Of a stretch of DNA of 64,000 bases, positions 1-24,875 are shown piece after piece; position 1 is the stretch's first letter; every line of letters starts with the position of its first letter. A program made the translations under genes and the position numbers. Location of the stretch: positions 3,969,501-4,033,500 of the forward strand of contig NC_090794.1 in assembly GCF_040054535.1 (NCBI RefSeq), written 5' to 3'. This DNA comes from Antennarius striatus (lineage: Eukaryota; Chordata; Actinopteri; Lophiiformes; Antennariidae). Below the pieces are notes generated by a model. It did not search any database. It worked only from the letters and a program-made list of their open reading frames with translations, and was not told the DNA's origin.

Positions 1-1860
1 ATCTGTTCTTTCTGGTATATCGTCACAAACAACACAGAACACATCACCCTCTTAAAAGTCAGTGTTCCGTTTCAATTTCTCTGAAGTTGTTCTGCTGCGT
101 CGGTGGCGTTCTCCGCATCTACTGTAGATCAGATCATCTTTGTCGATGAACAGATGAGAGGCTCGTCGGGAATGTACAGGAAACTCATACCAGGTGATGA
201 AATGAGCATGTGCTCGCCTGCTGCTCGATCCGACAGCTGTTTGTGTTTATGTCTGTTTGTCGGCATGAGTGACTTTTGCACAACATGTTTGTGATTTTTG
301 GTTGTTTACGGTACAAGTGCAAGAGGATGTTGTCGAACCTCTGTTCACCTCACGCACCAGCAACTTAAAATGCAACACATTTATGCAAATGTGATAAAAG
401 TTTAGACATCAGAGGAGATGTTTTTAGACATATGTACCTTATTTTGTTTAAACCAGTATTTTGATTTGACGTAGGCACTTGAACACCTCGTTTTGACCCG
501 GAATGCAGCACAAAAACCTTAAAACTTATGGGTCGTTCTTTAGATTATGAACTAGTGAGTGTTATGTAACCTACATCTGACGCGACACAAGTGACACGAC
601 TAATTTATCTCCTCTACTTTCCTGGGTAGAGGAGCCTCTCAGTGGCTCAGACAGAGTCCAGGAGCGTCGGCCAACATCTCATTTAATCCTCTTGGATCTT
701 CGGTCAGAGCAAAGGAAATGTCAGCACTTCTAGTTGTGACCTCTCAGCGGGCTCCAGGGTAAACAGACCCTCTCAATCAATCGGAGCAACAAATATCTGT
801 TCTGTCTCCAGACGTTAATGGGAGCCAGGTCTGCTGAGGCCTCGCCTGATAGGCGTTTGTAGGAGGGATGTCAGGACGGCAAGAAAAGTCTGTTAGAATA
901 TGAAAAAGGAAAATGTGAATTGCACGCACACAAAAGAAGAGCGTGGGCTGAAATTTGTCTTTTTAGTGCAGGAGACTGTCACTGTGAGGAATGAAAGAGT
1001 CTTCTGGATGTCAACACTTGGAGCTCTTACATGAGTGTGTACCACCATGTGGGTGGATGATTACACATGCATGCATGTTTGCTTTTTCATGTGATGACAT
1101 CCTAAACATCCCATAATTACCTATGATTGCTTTAGGGATACCCCAACTCCTACAAGCAAAAGAACATTTTAGGCCTCAGTCACATTTACAACTTGACCAT
1201 AATATGTTCCCCATAGAGATGATTGTCTGAGTTGGATTTGTTTGTGTGAAATGATCAAATTATAGTCACTTTTTGCATCTTTATTACTATTTATTCATTT
1301 CTGGGTGTCCTACCATTTTTATTCACATCCCATGATAGTTTATTGGAGAAAAAAAGGCTTCAGTTTAAATCCCATTTCCTGTCTTTTTTTCCCGGATATG
1401 TCCAAATGAAACCCAGAAAACTAGAGCATATCTCACTGCTAACGTTTATGCATAGTGTGTGTAGGAAGTATGGAAAAACACAGATGGACGGAGACCAGTT
1501 GCATAACGCAGAGAAGAGGCTACTTAAATTAGTATCCTTCCTCTGGAAGAGCCGCTGGGAAGAATCAACACGGCGCCGCTTCCCCCTGAAATAAAGCAGA
1601 GAGGTGGAAGCTGCAGAGAGCAAAAGGTCTGAAAGCAGCAGTTTCCATTCAGAACAGCTGCTCTCTTGTTATTCTAAACACAGGGAGGGAATTGAGGAGA
1701 GGATTTTATACTGTTACTCCTCCCAAAAGGTACTGAGTGGGGGTTAACCGAGGGCCTGACCGTTTTTCAGCACAGGCTAGAACACTTAAAGATATATATT
1801 GACCACATAAGATATATTTGACCTTGGTTCATGTTTTAAGTTTAAATGATATATGATCTA
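1..1860. other. Intergenic stretch, no supported gene
   Basis: AT-rich unique-looking DNA. Short open frames occur, for example around 103-294 and 1343-1623 on both strands, but none has paired splice sites with coding-like composition or a recognisable domain. I see no tRNA, long microsatellite or mobile element here. A distal exon or regulatory element of a flanking gene cannot be excluded. Confidence 0.5.
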
Positions 1861-1864
1861 AAAA

Positions 1865-2115
1865 TGTCAAGGCGTACATATTTCGATCCCTGCAACACTG
1901 GGTTCGATGCATGGTGAAAGCTCCCAGTTCATCACAGACGTGAGACATGGAGACAAAATACCTCATCGTGTTCACACCTATGAGCAATTCAGAGTCACCA
2001 ATTCACCTGTGTTGCATATATTGGGCTGCATGAGGGAGCGTGAGTGAGAATCCAAACAAGAGGCCCCAGATCTGGATGGCAACCCACAATCCATACCGCC
2101 GCGTCACTGTGTTAT
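1865..2115 (-). repeat. Diverged tRNA-headed teleost interspersed repeat, copy 1
   Basis: The plus strand reads as the reverse complement of a very common teleost repeat. It keeps the succession 'agttcatcacagacgtgag', 'cacacctatgagcaattc', 'agagtcaccaattcacctgt' and then 'gggctgcatgagggagc', ending towards 'aagaggccccag'. These match my memory of the family's 'footprint' phrases in the same order. The copy is decayed, with no intact promoter boxes and no target-site duplication that I could identify. The other copies in this window are at about 53.6 kb (opposite orientation) and 57.25 kb (same orientation, partial). Confidence 0.5.
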
Positions 2116-4809
2116 TACACATCACAAAGTGTGTGATTTCTGTTCATTGGCAGAACAAAACCTTTTCAACTTGTCCAGCCTTTTAGACAGAAATTGATGG
2201 TTGAAGTTCTAACAGCAGCTAGGTAGGTTTACTGCACCTGACCTGCTCCTCCATTTAAGACCTGAAGACATTATTGGTGTTCATTTTTCATTAATGAACT
2301 CTGTGGTGTTTATATAATGTTATTTCACATTATAATCAGACAGTGCACACCTCCACCAATGTCAATCTAAAATAATAATCATATATCACATAGATCAAAG
2401 TCTAACTATATGATTATAAAGTACTACAATATAAACACCAGGATTAGTACTATTATACTTTTGTACTTTGCAAAAAAACAGACTTTCTGGAATTATTTTT
2501 GAGATTACCAAATGTCTTAGTGGAATTTGTGAAAATGTTATTGAATCATTATAAGGTGACCTTATTATTGTCTACCACACATCATCTGGCTCCTAGAAGT
2601 CTTTTCTTTTTTATTATTTCCACAAACTCCTGATGGAAATATCTGGCAGCTTTGCAAATATACACTCAGCTGCTTTCACCAGTTGGTCGCTAATAATGAT
2701 GTATGGTTTTAAATGATTAGCGCCCACTTGCACAATAAACTCTAGCAGCTCTCGGCGTTGCCTCATTGTTTTGGAGAAAAACTTGTGCTTTTGAGTTATT
2801 GACTTGTTGCTCTATTTATTATCTGTGGTGACGCTGAATCCGCCGACAGGACTGGGAAACACGATCAAACCCAATGGACCAACAGAAACATTTTTATGGT
2901 TGAGTTATGGGTTGAGATGGCGATATGCAATTCTATTGTTTGTACTTGCATAACTGTGGAACTTGTAACTTGCTGCCAAACTGTTTTTTGTCAGCTCATT
3001 AATCCATGCCAGAGCCTGCGGTGTATGAAGTGTATTTTGTGACTGAGATGAGGGGGTTTTATAGAAGATGGAAAAGCAAAAAAGAATATGTTTCTATTGC
3101 AATAGTCAAACGACTTGTTTTTAATGTTGAGAAACCGTCAGGGGCTTGGCCTCTCGGTTACCACAGCTGTCCACCATGTGGGGGACCGTGGAGGAGAGTT
3201 CAGGCTCTTTTACCCTACAAGAAAAACAATAATATAAATCCCACCGACCCACAAGACAACCACTATGCTGCTGCTAAATTGCACTGATGATATCCAGGCT
3301 CCAGAGTTTAGCCTTGTTACTTTCAGATTGATTATTTGGGGAAAAACGGAGGTGAAAGAATGCTGTAAACAAAACATCTTTGGGAATCTGATCCATATTT
3401 GGGCTTATTTGTTGAAATGTCCCGTTGCTGGAAACAACACACAAAAAGTAAACTGTGTTAATTCAACAGTGTCTAAAGTTCTGATATCTTTCTGAGAAGT
3501 ATTGAGACAAATCTGGCTCCACGTGTTTTTCAACTTTCTTTCATGTGTTCTTCTAAGGCGCTGCTCATAATGGCTCTCTGGGACAAAACATTTTATTTGA
3601 ATTAGCTTCAATAAAAAAAATGCATTTAAAAATGGAACCAGTTCACATGAGAGGTTCTGGTGCCAATGTGGGACAAGCTGGATCCATAAAGTGAAGGAAA
3701 CCAAATCAGCCAATGTTCTCCAGATGGCGGCTGCAAATTCATCTTCATCATTGGGAAGAAGATTCACTTCAAACATGTGGTTCAAATAATGAAAGTGACA
3801 TTTCTGTCCTCCTCTGCAATGCAAATCAACGTAGAGTGGATATATATATAATATCTTTTGATTTAGTCTGTGTAGAGGCTCCATGAGGTCAAACAGGGTT
3901 TTATTTCAGGGAGACAAAGGAAGTGAACATATCTGGGTTGAATAAATCCTGTCTCGGAAATTTTGGAGGGCTCTTAAACACTGAAATATTGAATGAAATC
4001 CAAGCTATAAAAAAGCTGTAAATGCATCACCTCAACAACCATAAATAATAAGTGTGGAGCTTGATCTGGGAGGGGATCAGCCTAGCATATCAAGTACAAG
4101 GTCAAGTACACCTAAGACTCTGTTTTCTTCAATGCAGATCTGAAACAGTGGACAGAACCATCCTCAATCCCACTAGCTCCATTTCTAATGGTAAAATAGA
4201 CAAACAGCTGACCTCAGCAATTAGTTCATCCAGTTACGCAGGATGTTTAACCAACTTAATCATTTAAATCTCTGCAGGAAATGGATAAAGTATATTTCCA
4301 AAAATGCACTTAAGAAAATAAATTTATCCGATGTGTTAATTTAATACATCTGTTTTGCTTTAAATGACAAAACAACTCACAAAATTTCTGACAAAGACAG
4401 GGAACACGGTGTTCCTAAACTGCTCGATGCGACTTCAGAGACGCTCTCCGTCACATAGCGACCCCCAGCCCCCCACGTCCCCGAACAGAAATAGGGTTTG
4501 ACAAAAAATAACTCAAGGGCTTCATAAGTTCTATCTGAGCCATTTTTCCAGTGTCTGAAAGCACAATGAGGTAAGGGTGTTGCCTGTGCACCTGTGCACT
4601 CAGCTCTCATAGGTGGAACTATCCTGCACTGCACTTCCTGTTGTCTTATTTTGGCATTTCACATTGATACAAATACAAATACTTTCCTATCTTCTGCACA
4701 TATTTATCACTGACCACTCTTTCTGTCTCTCTTTTTATTTATTTATTTCTTCTCTCTCTCACACACTCTCATAGACTCACACAAACACACACACACACAC
4801 ACATACACA

Positions 4810-4900
<91 letters not shown>

Positions 4901-6299
4901 GTGCAGAGTAAGGGTTACCTGAGCCAGACGGAAAGGCGAAGTGTGTTTTTACAGCTGTCTGAGTAATGAGCTCTTTGTGGACTTGTGAAATCAACTGTTA
5001 GCTAACATGTAATTACATATATATACAGTATTATTCTAAATGGCTTTAACTTGTCTGCAAGACCTTTTCAATATTACATTTTTAAACCTATCCTTCTAAA
5101 AGGCCAGAAGGAAAAAAAAAAGATTTGATATAATGTTTTAAACACCACAAGGTGAAGAGTTCGTTTACCTGTGTTTTAATTAAAATGCAAGCAGTCAGTG
5201 ACTTTTAGTATAAGCATGCCAAACTAAAGGTGTTATTATGGGAAGGAGAAGCTATGAGACCAGGGAGGAAAACACTTTGAAAGGATGTTGACATTGTTTA
5301 TTTTTGTTAAAACTCTCTTAATAAATCTGATTATTACTGGTGTCATAGCTAAAAGGCTTTAGAGCCACGCTAGCAGTTCTGTGAGACCATATTGGAACAC
5401 AACAGTGTTTCTTGCTTAAAACTAACAACATGCTCACAATGGTAAAATGAAAATGAGGAGACAAGTAGAATTTTGGGTGCTCCTGACCAGATCGATTCCA
5501 AAACTGTACGGATTCTGGTCTGCATTGACTTCCTAGTTCCATGTCAGCTTCTTTGCTGTGTCATCAGAAACAGCTCGGCTCTGTGGGGTTAATTCGGCAA
5601 CGAACCACGACGCCATCACAGCTACTCAATCCGATTCACAGCCAATCGACTCTTAAAGTGTTTAAGTCGAAGACGGAGGGAGGTGTTCCTCATTACGGCC
5701 TGCAGAACAAACGAATGACGGGGAAATCACCAAATCTGAGCCTTCAGTCTGTTGTAAAGCCCACAAGGTGTGAACATTACACTTACATTAATATGTGAAA
5801 TACATTCTGCGTGTGAAAGTCGGGTCTGGCTGAGGTTCCAAAGAGCACATCTGGTTCCAGGGGTTTATTCTGGCCTGGTGTTTTTCATCACAGTTATAGC
5901 ACATCATGTCCTCCTCTCACACTCCTTCTTTCACTTCCTTTAACGCAGTAAGGAGCTGATCTTTTTCTATCTGCCCACGTCTAGGATTGGATATCACCAC
6001 CACTGGTGTAGATTCACAAAATTAAACCATTACGTTTCCAATCCAGATGAATAATCCCAATCTGAATTGAGCCTGTGTTTAAAAACACGTGTGAGTCATT
6101 TCTGAATCTGGGTTGAGAAAAACAAGAATGGCACTGAAGAGTTACGATGTGAATCTAAGGGAGAGCAGAGGAGAAACACGAGGTCCTGCTTCCTTTTCAT
6201 TTCTTGGACTTGTGTGCTAAGTGTTGTATAATTTGAAGGAACAGCTGACAAATCTGTGGCGACTGAAACACGACAAAACAAACCAGGTTTGAGACTCAC
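2116..6299. other. Intergenic stretch with a long CA microsatellite
   Basis: No gene is supported here. A 159-codon open frame on the minus strand (3405-3884) has no recognised domain and lies in AT-rich DNA, so I do not annotate it. The only obvious structure is the (CA)n tract near 4.8 kb, listed separately. Confidence 0.5.
4784..4898. repeat. (CA)n microsatellite, about 50+ units
   Basis: A nearly uninterrupted AC dinucleotide tract, with a short interruption 'acatacacag' near its left end. It generates artefactual Val-Cys reading frames on the minus strand, which are not genes. Confidence 0.97.
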
Positions 6300-6510
6300 C
6301 ACCACCGTCCTGACGTCTTTGTGGCTGCACGTGATGACATAGCCTTCCCTGCTAAATGCTTCTCCATTCACGCAGAAACAATCCCGGTGATTTACAGATC
6401 CACATGTGGGAATAGTTTGGATCTGCCGCAGGAGGTCTCCGTCCTCACGAGAAGCAGAGGGGACGGTGCCGGTCGGAATGAGGGATCTCGAAATGAGATT
6501 TAAAGCATGT
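6300..6510 (-). other. Possible orphan internal exon (unassigned)
   Basis: On the minus strand a 211-nt segment is bounded by a good acceptor (ttaattcccacag at its 5' end) and a good donor (gtggtg|gtgagt at its 3' end). It is open in one frame, entering at phase 2 and leaving at phase 0. The translation is cysteine-bearing and not low complexity, for example TCGSVNHRDCFCVNGEAF followed by SREGYVITCSHKDVRTVV. I do not recognise the family. No second exon in the same style was found within the window, so this may be a real exon of a gene extending off the left edge, a pseudo-exon, or chance. Confidence 0.22.
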
Positions 6511-8340
6511 CTGTGGGAATTAAAGGTCATATTGATGATATATATTTATTTGAGATCCTTCTCGGCAGTATAAACCAGCTTCAGATCAGAAGCAAGACAG
6601 ATTTTACAAAGTCGTTTCAGGTTTTTGAGATGAAAGCGGTGATTTCGAGCTAATGATCCATGCTCATAAGTAACAGCCGCAGGGACTGCAGGAATAAAGG
6701 ATTTGGACGGATTATAAAAGGAAGTTTTTGTTTGAGATCAAGTTCTTAACATCCCAAAGGACCTATGACTAGCACTGAAAAGAGTGGCCAACGCTGTAAC
6801 AACATAATTCTGCAGCAGATCAGTCCTGTTTTCCACACGTGAGGCTATTTAGTGAATACTGATGAAACAAACTCACTTTAGAATATTTAGAAATTAATGG
6901 AGGAGATTTTTTCAACTCTTATTCCTGGATGGATGTATCCTACACTTGACCTACTTCAAAACAACATAGTTAATCTCCACGATCTAATATCTTCCGTGTC
7001 AGTGGTGGCAAACCTCAAAAATTGAATGTTAAGAGAAACCATGTGTTTTGAATTAAAGGCCGCTCCCCTTCCTTCACGAAGCAATAATAACGGTGAAAAA
7101 CAGCAAAAAGTATGAGAGGATATTGACAAGACTGAGACTGTTGAAAATTTTTTTTATTGAAGTTCGATGCAAGCCAGTCGCATTTCATTACAACATACAG
7201 GTTTACAAAAATAGTATGTTTCCCTATTTGTGTGGGGTTTTTTCTCCAGATATATAACATATATGAATATTTATGTGTATATCATATGACCCAAACCATT
7301 CTCTGAGACAAGACTATGTTATCACAACAATACGATTGAAACGGTGGCAGATGAAACAGGAAATCAAGGGTTTTAATCATCAAAAAATATGATCTATTTA
7401 CATTTTGAGTGACTTTTGTAACCTCTTAAAACTTCAAATGCTAAAGAAATAGTTCCTCATATACAGCAAAGGTTTCCAAGACTGAGGTGAGAAGACTTCC
7501 ACCGCTCTCAAATGGGTTTGTTTATGTTGTTTTAGTGGAAGAGCCGCCAGCAAGAAACTACCTAGCCAGGCTAGTTTGAAAATAGGCTCTACATCGTAGT
7601 ATATTGCTTCACAATCTTCTTAAATTCAGCACTCTAAGAACTACTTATTGTAGTTTTTACATGTTCATTTTTGTACTGATTATTAAACAACATAAAATGT
7701 GCCAATCATTGATCTTTGGAAAGAGTCATACTAGCTGTTTTCCCCCGCCTCTGGTTTCTGCTAAACTAGGCTAATTATCTCCCAATGATTCGATCTTGTC
7801 ATCAAACTCTCAGAAATAAACCAATGTAAACATACAGGAAGTCAGAAAGAGAGCGATCGCTTTCTTCCTTTCTTTAGTCAAACAGCAACAACAGAGACCA
7901 ATGTTTCATGCAATCAAATAAGAGGAAAAGTGGATATGTTGTAATTTTATTGCTTCAATTACGGTTTTGTGGAAGTAAATGAAGCTAAAATGTTCAGAGT
8001 ACCTGCTCTGAATTGCCAAAAAAGAAGTAAACTGACTTTATTGTTTACACTTTACGAACCACAGAAGTTCCATCCGGCAAAAAATGTCTTTTGTTGTAGG
8101 ATTTTCATAGCTCAGCTATCTTCTAGTCTATGTTCTTCCCTTCTCCTTCCTGTCTCATTAACATCTGCTTTCAGACGACTCCATCCTCAAATGGGCTCAG
8201 CCATCCTCAGACGCTCACCTTCCTGCCTTCACCTGCTCCTCCACTCCCACCATTTTCATTGTGGACAATGAACTCCCCCTCAAAACTAAATTAAATTGTC
8301 TTTAAATGTCTGCCTCCGGGTGCCTGGTAAGTTAAAACAT
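6511..8340. other. Intergenic stretch, nothing recognisable
   Basis: AT-rich sequence downstream (3') of scara3. No supported gene, long tandem repeat or recognisable mobile element. There are scattered TTTATT (minus-strand AATAAA) hexamers, one near 7.15 kb, with no gene to attach them to. Confidence 0.4.
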
Positions 8341-8344
8341 AGTC

Positions 8345-8710
8345 ATACCAGGGCTGATGAAATGAAAATAAAACCAAATTTCAATCATTTTCAAATCCTT
8401 TAAGACCTTTATAGAATTAAATACAGTGCAAAAACTGGGTCACTCTGAATTTGATGCCTGCAGCACATACCAATAGCTGTTTGAGACGGGGTGAAATAGC
8501 AGAATATTTTTTTCAATTCTTGCATGATAAACAATTTCTTGTATATCACTGTCAGTGAAGTCCAATGATGACTTTTGTCCTTGTACCTTATGTGCAGCGA
8601 TGTAGGTGTTTGAGTGTTTACCAACAATACAACCAGATGATTCCAAGCTTTCTACAACTTTTTTGTTTTCTTACCACTGTCCCAACTTTCTTGAGGCAAT
8701 ATGCAGTTAT
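8345..8710 (-). mobile_element. Remnant of a high-copy teleost non-autonomous DNA-transposon-like repeat
   Basis: Read on the minus strand, the segment contains 'aaagttgggacagt' and then, about 250 bp further on, 'gtgctgcaggcatcaaattc', followed by a 'ggatttgaaaatgattg' and 'tttattttcatttcat' tail. These are signature phrases of a repeat family seen throughout teleost genomes whose ends carry 'gttgggac'-type sequence. The copy is diverged and lacks clear terminal inverted repeats. The family assignment is from memory, so the exact superfamily is left open. Confidence 0.45.
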
Positions 8711-8860
8711 TTCATTTACAATACATTCATTAGTTATTGCAATACAAATCATGTTCACTTGAATCAATGGTGGGTTTGTACAACATTTAAACTCTTGTGG
8801 TCATGGTAGTGCATGGGAAAAGACGACTTAACACTCTGAGACAACCTTTTCCCAACACAC

Positions 8861-8866
8861 TTTATT
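8861..8866 (-). terminator. scara3: Polyadenylation signal for scara3
   Basis: TTTATT on the plus strand is AATAAA on the minus strand, 354 nt downstream of the scara3 stop codon. It gives a plausible compact 3' UTR of roughly 370-390 nt. Confidence 0.6.
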
Positions 8867-9219
8867 GTGTCTTTCCTTTGTGCTTGTTGGATTCTTTGGG
8901 TTTTTGTGTCACTCTGTAAATGTAGGAAGGAGATCCATGTGATCTATGAAAGCAGTGTTCTCTGACACGACACCATGTCAGAGAAATTCAACCTTCGACA
9001 AGCCAAGTTAGCCCAGGGTTCTTTTCTGTCTCAGTTAAGGCTGTGGAGACAGTTTGTTTGACAGATAGACCTTCTTTGTTCATTTAATGTTGTCGTCATA
9101 CCAACAAGAGAATTGATGCCCCATCACATGGATTACAGTATCTCCAGTCACAATCAATGATCTTTCTTCCTGTTGGACAAATCACCTCTGAGTCCGAGTC
9201 TCTGTTCATTTTTCTCTTT

Positions 9220-21072
<11,853 letters not shown>

Positions 21073-21300
21073 GATTTATCACTCAAGAATCCGTCATAAA
21101 CGACTCGTCTGTTTCGCTGATGTTCCCACTGGATGGTGGGAGGTTTTTTTGCAGTCCTCTTGTCCTTTTTTTTTTTTTCCCACAATGCAAGTGTCCAGAA
21201 ACAGCAAGAGGAGTCAGCAGTTTACCTCCGAGGTGCTGCTGGACTCATTGGCGAATATTTTCCAGTTTGGCGAGGAAAGAAAAAAATAATAACTCCAAAA
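21073..21300 (-). promoter_or_regulatory. scara3: Putative scara3 5' UTR and promoter region
   Basis: Sequence immediately upstream of the inferred scara3 ATG. No canonical TATA box or GC box stands out. It carries a run of A (minus strand) near 21.17 kb and an out-of-frame ATG about 20 nt before the start. The transcription start cannot be placed from sequence alone. Confidence 0.3.
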
Positions 21301-21619
21301 CGTCTTTCTTCCACATTTGTGAAATTTGGTGATCAGCAAGCGAACACTTTAGGATTTGGAGAAATTGAATGTTATTCCATCTGTGCAGAATGACACTTCT
21401 CCAGGATGCAAAAAGAATAACTCTGTGACTCCTTGATTATTTGAAAAACTATCAGAGCTGAAGGAAACCGGTCGAAAGCTCCCATCAGGTTAAGAACATG
21501 TGAACATGTCATCATCCCTCTCCCATCCACCGCCTGAGGAAACTGAACCTCCTCAGTCAGAAACCATGTGCAACATTGGAGAGGGAGGGCTGAAATGGAA
21601 TGAGAGCTGATGAAGAGGA

Positions 21620-21621
<2 letters not shown>

Positions 21622-21707
<86 letters not shown>
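21622..21707. repeat. (GA)n microsatellite, about 40 units
   Basis: An uninterrupted GA/CT dinucleotide tract about 550 bp upstream of the inferred scara3 start codon. It can act as a GAGA-type polypurine element, but no function is shown. Poly(Ser-Leu) reading frames across it are artefacts. Confidence 0.97.
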
Positions 21708-21710
<3 letters not shown>

Positions 21711-21928
21711 GAGGGGAACAAAGAATCTGGAAAATGAGGGAGGGACTGGAAAAGGGACAGGGTGAAGAAAAAAAAAGAGGAAGGGAGGGAGGGTCCGCCA
21801 GTTTTGTTGAAAGTCAGTTTTGTGGCTGAGACTAATTGCTAACAAATGTTTGAACATTGTGCAGCGAGCACCTTGAAAATCTGTGGCCTTGGCATGTGAG
21901 ACAAGAAAAAGGGTTTATGTGAACATAT

Positions 21929-21929
<1 letters not shown>

Positions 21930-21970
<41 letters not shown>
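21930..21970. repeat. (AC)n microsatellite, about 20 units
   Basis: Pure AC tract in the scara3-clu intergenic region. Confidence 0.97.
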
Positions 21971-21974
<4 letters not shown>

Positions 21975-22631
21975 ATGTCAAAGCTCTGATCCCTATCTGG
22001 CACCAGGTGGACGTCTTCACGGCGTCCGTCCCCCCTCCACCCCCCCGCTGACCTCCACGACCAGCAGGTGTAACTCTACACACACACATCCTGCCGTCCA
22101 GCTGACGAGGCAGCTCCACCTCAGCTTTGACACGCAGCGTTTTCTCTCCCGTTTTCACCTTTTCAGCAGCGTTAAAACGCTGCAAAACGGATTTCCTGCA
22201 TCGGTATTCATCCACCAACACAACTTACCTTCTGCTTAACGTTGGACACATTAGTGATGCTCTTCCACCCTGTCACACACATACAATACGAAATCACCCC
22301 TTCGTCATCTGCTTTCCTTCTATCAGATTCCTGGGAGTTTGAAAGTATCTGAGTTTTTCCTCTGGCTTCTTTCCTCTGGACAAACTTCGGACTTGCACTC
22401 CATCAACTCCATGTTCCAATTCCTCGTCCACGTGTGCTGGGTTCCAGCATCCCATTCCTCATCAGCATGTCTTGGGGGGGGGGGGGTGCAAAGGCGACTG
22501 ATCTCATTAAGCGGCCATGGCTTTGGTTCTATTTCTCCAGCTCGTATCCTGAGGTTATTTTATGAGGAATGTGGGGTCTAAATCCGAGGACCATTAATCG
22601 AGGCTCAAACCCCTTCCTTAGTGTTCCAAAA

Positions 22632-22668
22632 GCCAGGATGTTACCAGGATGTTACCAGGATGTTACCA
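22632..22668. repeat. Short 11-bp tandem repeat, three copies
   Basis: The unit 'ccaggatgtta' is repeated three times head-to-tail, with 'aggatgttac' recognisable in each copy. Small, and of no evident function. Confidence 0.85.
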
Positions 22669-23076
22669 CATCACTTCATCTGTGAAGACGACACGGTCAG
22701 TCAAAGTTAACCATAAGAAATGGCTCATGTAACATCACCAGGATGCATTAATTATACTCTATGACTCACGAGTAGTGGATGAGTTCTAAATGATCTTGAA
22801 GCCACATCCTTCCATTTCCTTCTTTTCCCCTCACACGTCATTGGAACCTTACAAAACTGAGTGTTCAATGGCCAAAGTGTTTGATCACAGGACCTTTGAC
22901 AGGAAATGTTTAGCTTTAGTTTAGCTTCTTGGTCAATTTTGGTTCCTTGCACCGTCCAACAAGATCCATCTCATCCATTCACGTACAGCTGGCTCTGGGT
23001 CAGCACCAGAACCGTCCAAACGTTTGAAGTCCGTGTTCATGTCGTGTTCCGTACCACCAATGGAGTCAATAAAGTT

Positions 23077-23084
<8 letters not shown>

Positions 23085-23107
<23 letters not shown>

Positions 23108-23110
23108 GAG
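23085..23110. repeat. (CAG)n trinucleotide run, about 8 units
   Basis: 'atcatcatcagcagcag' followed by further CAG units, preceded by 'gtcaataaagttatc' and followed by a short CT run. The AATAAA-plus-simple-repeat arrangement resembles the tail of an old retroposed element, but no body was recognised. Confidence 0.8.
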
Positions 23111-24181
23111 AACCGTCTCTCTCTCTCTCTGATGTACGTCTTTGAAGATTCTTGTCTGAAATTAACTGAGTGGGTGTGTCTAATATTTAAATGAGCTTAG
23201 GCCAGCCACACCTCTTTCCTGAAGTGGGTGTGGCTTAGGTTTGATGGTGCTTTGCTCTCGTGGGAGTGGGAGCAGAACAAACTCCGATCACCTGTTGTCA
23301 TGAGGTGGGTTCGGACACACATGCAGGGACACCAGTGGAGAAGAACAGAAGAGCAAGAAGGTGTTTCTGTTCTCATGTCTGGAAAAGCGTATTTTGAATA
23401 ATGTGAGAAGTTTAATTGGACTGAACTCAGATTTAATCCTGCCATAACTTGATTGGCCCCTTGGAGGCAGGCTAAACCCACTTGTAAACACAGCATGACA
23501 AGCATCTGGTTATTTAACATCAATTTAGCTCAAAGTTAGCGACCTAGCCAGCTTCTTTCATTGTCTGCCTCTTCCCAGTGTCGGCGCCAGTCCTAGAACA
23601 GGAATGTGTGGAATAAACAAGGCAACTACTCCAGTTCTAAACATTCAAGCCACATGTTTTAAGCCTCTTAATCGCTCAGTGGATCTCTGGGAAAAACATT
23701 TTGTCACCTTTATTTAATGTTGTGACTTGCTGTGATTTTACTTGGACTTTCTTGGACAAAAGAGGTCGAAAATTCCATTATTTTTTTTCTTGTAGAAGGG
23801 TTTCCAAAGAGGATGGTGGGAGATTATTTCTAGAAATTAAAAAAAATTCCAACATTGTTTCTGTTGTAAGATATAAAAAAGATAATAAATATTTATATCT
23901 AAAATAAAAGAATGTAAATAAAAAAGATTCAATAGAAATTTTAATTTACCTATTAGCACCTGTTTGCTTAATATATGTATGTATGTATGTATATGTATTT
24001 TATTATGGAATGTCAGAAGAACCAAATGCAGAAACTTTCTTCCAGGATGCTGATATGTGGATTTTTCCAGAACATGTTGGTAAAGAAGACGACACAATAA
24101 CAGAACAGAAATATGTGTTTGTGTGTCCGCTGTGAGGCTCTCTGGGAGATAAGGAGAATTTAGCCCATAAGAATGGAATTC

Positions 24182-24195
24182 CTGCCACCTAGTGT
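24182..24195 (-). promoter_or_regulatory. CTCF-like motif
   Basis: The reverse complement ACACTAGGTGGCAG agrees with the CTCF core consensus CCASYAGRKGGCRS at 13 of 14 positions. It lies between the divergent scara3 and clu promoters. This is a motif match only; occupancy is not shown. Confidence 0.35.
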
Positions 24196-24747
24196 CACAT
24201 TAGCCTCGATACCGAGACTCAGATCCCTCATCAAACCACAAGCTGGAGATAAAAGCAGTTTTCAATGTCCAAAAACACAAACATGAACCATTTTAATCAT
24301 TAATCAGTAACAAGCAAATAAAAATACAAATACACAACCAGTAGACAACTCTTGACATTCCACCTCTTTGTACATTTAGATACAAATCTAAGCACAGTCA
24401 GGATAAATAAGAACTTATATAAACATTTAATTATAGGGCGGATGATAAAGTTGATCATTTCTACTGCTGGGGGAGATTTCTGGGTGTAACGTTTGAAATA
24501 GAATTCTGTTTGTGAGTTCACCACAAGGCATTAACCATCAATTTTGTGCAAAAATTGTACATCTTTTTTCTTTTTCAAAGGTTTTTTAGGGAAAATTAGT
24601 GTCTCAGGAAAAGCTTCTCATCCAGTTACTTGTGTTTAAACGTGGAACAGCTATTAGCAGAGGTTTTGATACGTTAATGCTGCACACATCTGCTGGAGAA
24701 GTAGATTAGAACTCTGCAGAGATGACTGCTGACACAGATTTGAAAAA

Positions 24748-24875
<128 letters not shown>

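Noticed and set aside
3405-3884. 159-codon open frame on the minus strand
   Set aside because: AT-rich, no recognised domain, no supporting splice sites or neighbouring exons. Compatible with chance or an old unrecognised repeat.
4743-4994. Open frame across the CA repeat (Val-Cys repeats)
   Set aside because: Artefact of the (CA)n microsatellite. The same applies to frames at 24706-24909 and 25840-26061.
21372-21857. 161-codon minus-strand frame
   Set aside because: Most of its length is Ser-Leu repeats from the (GA)n microsatellite.
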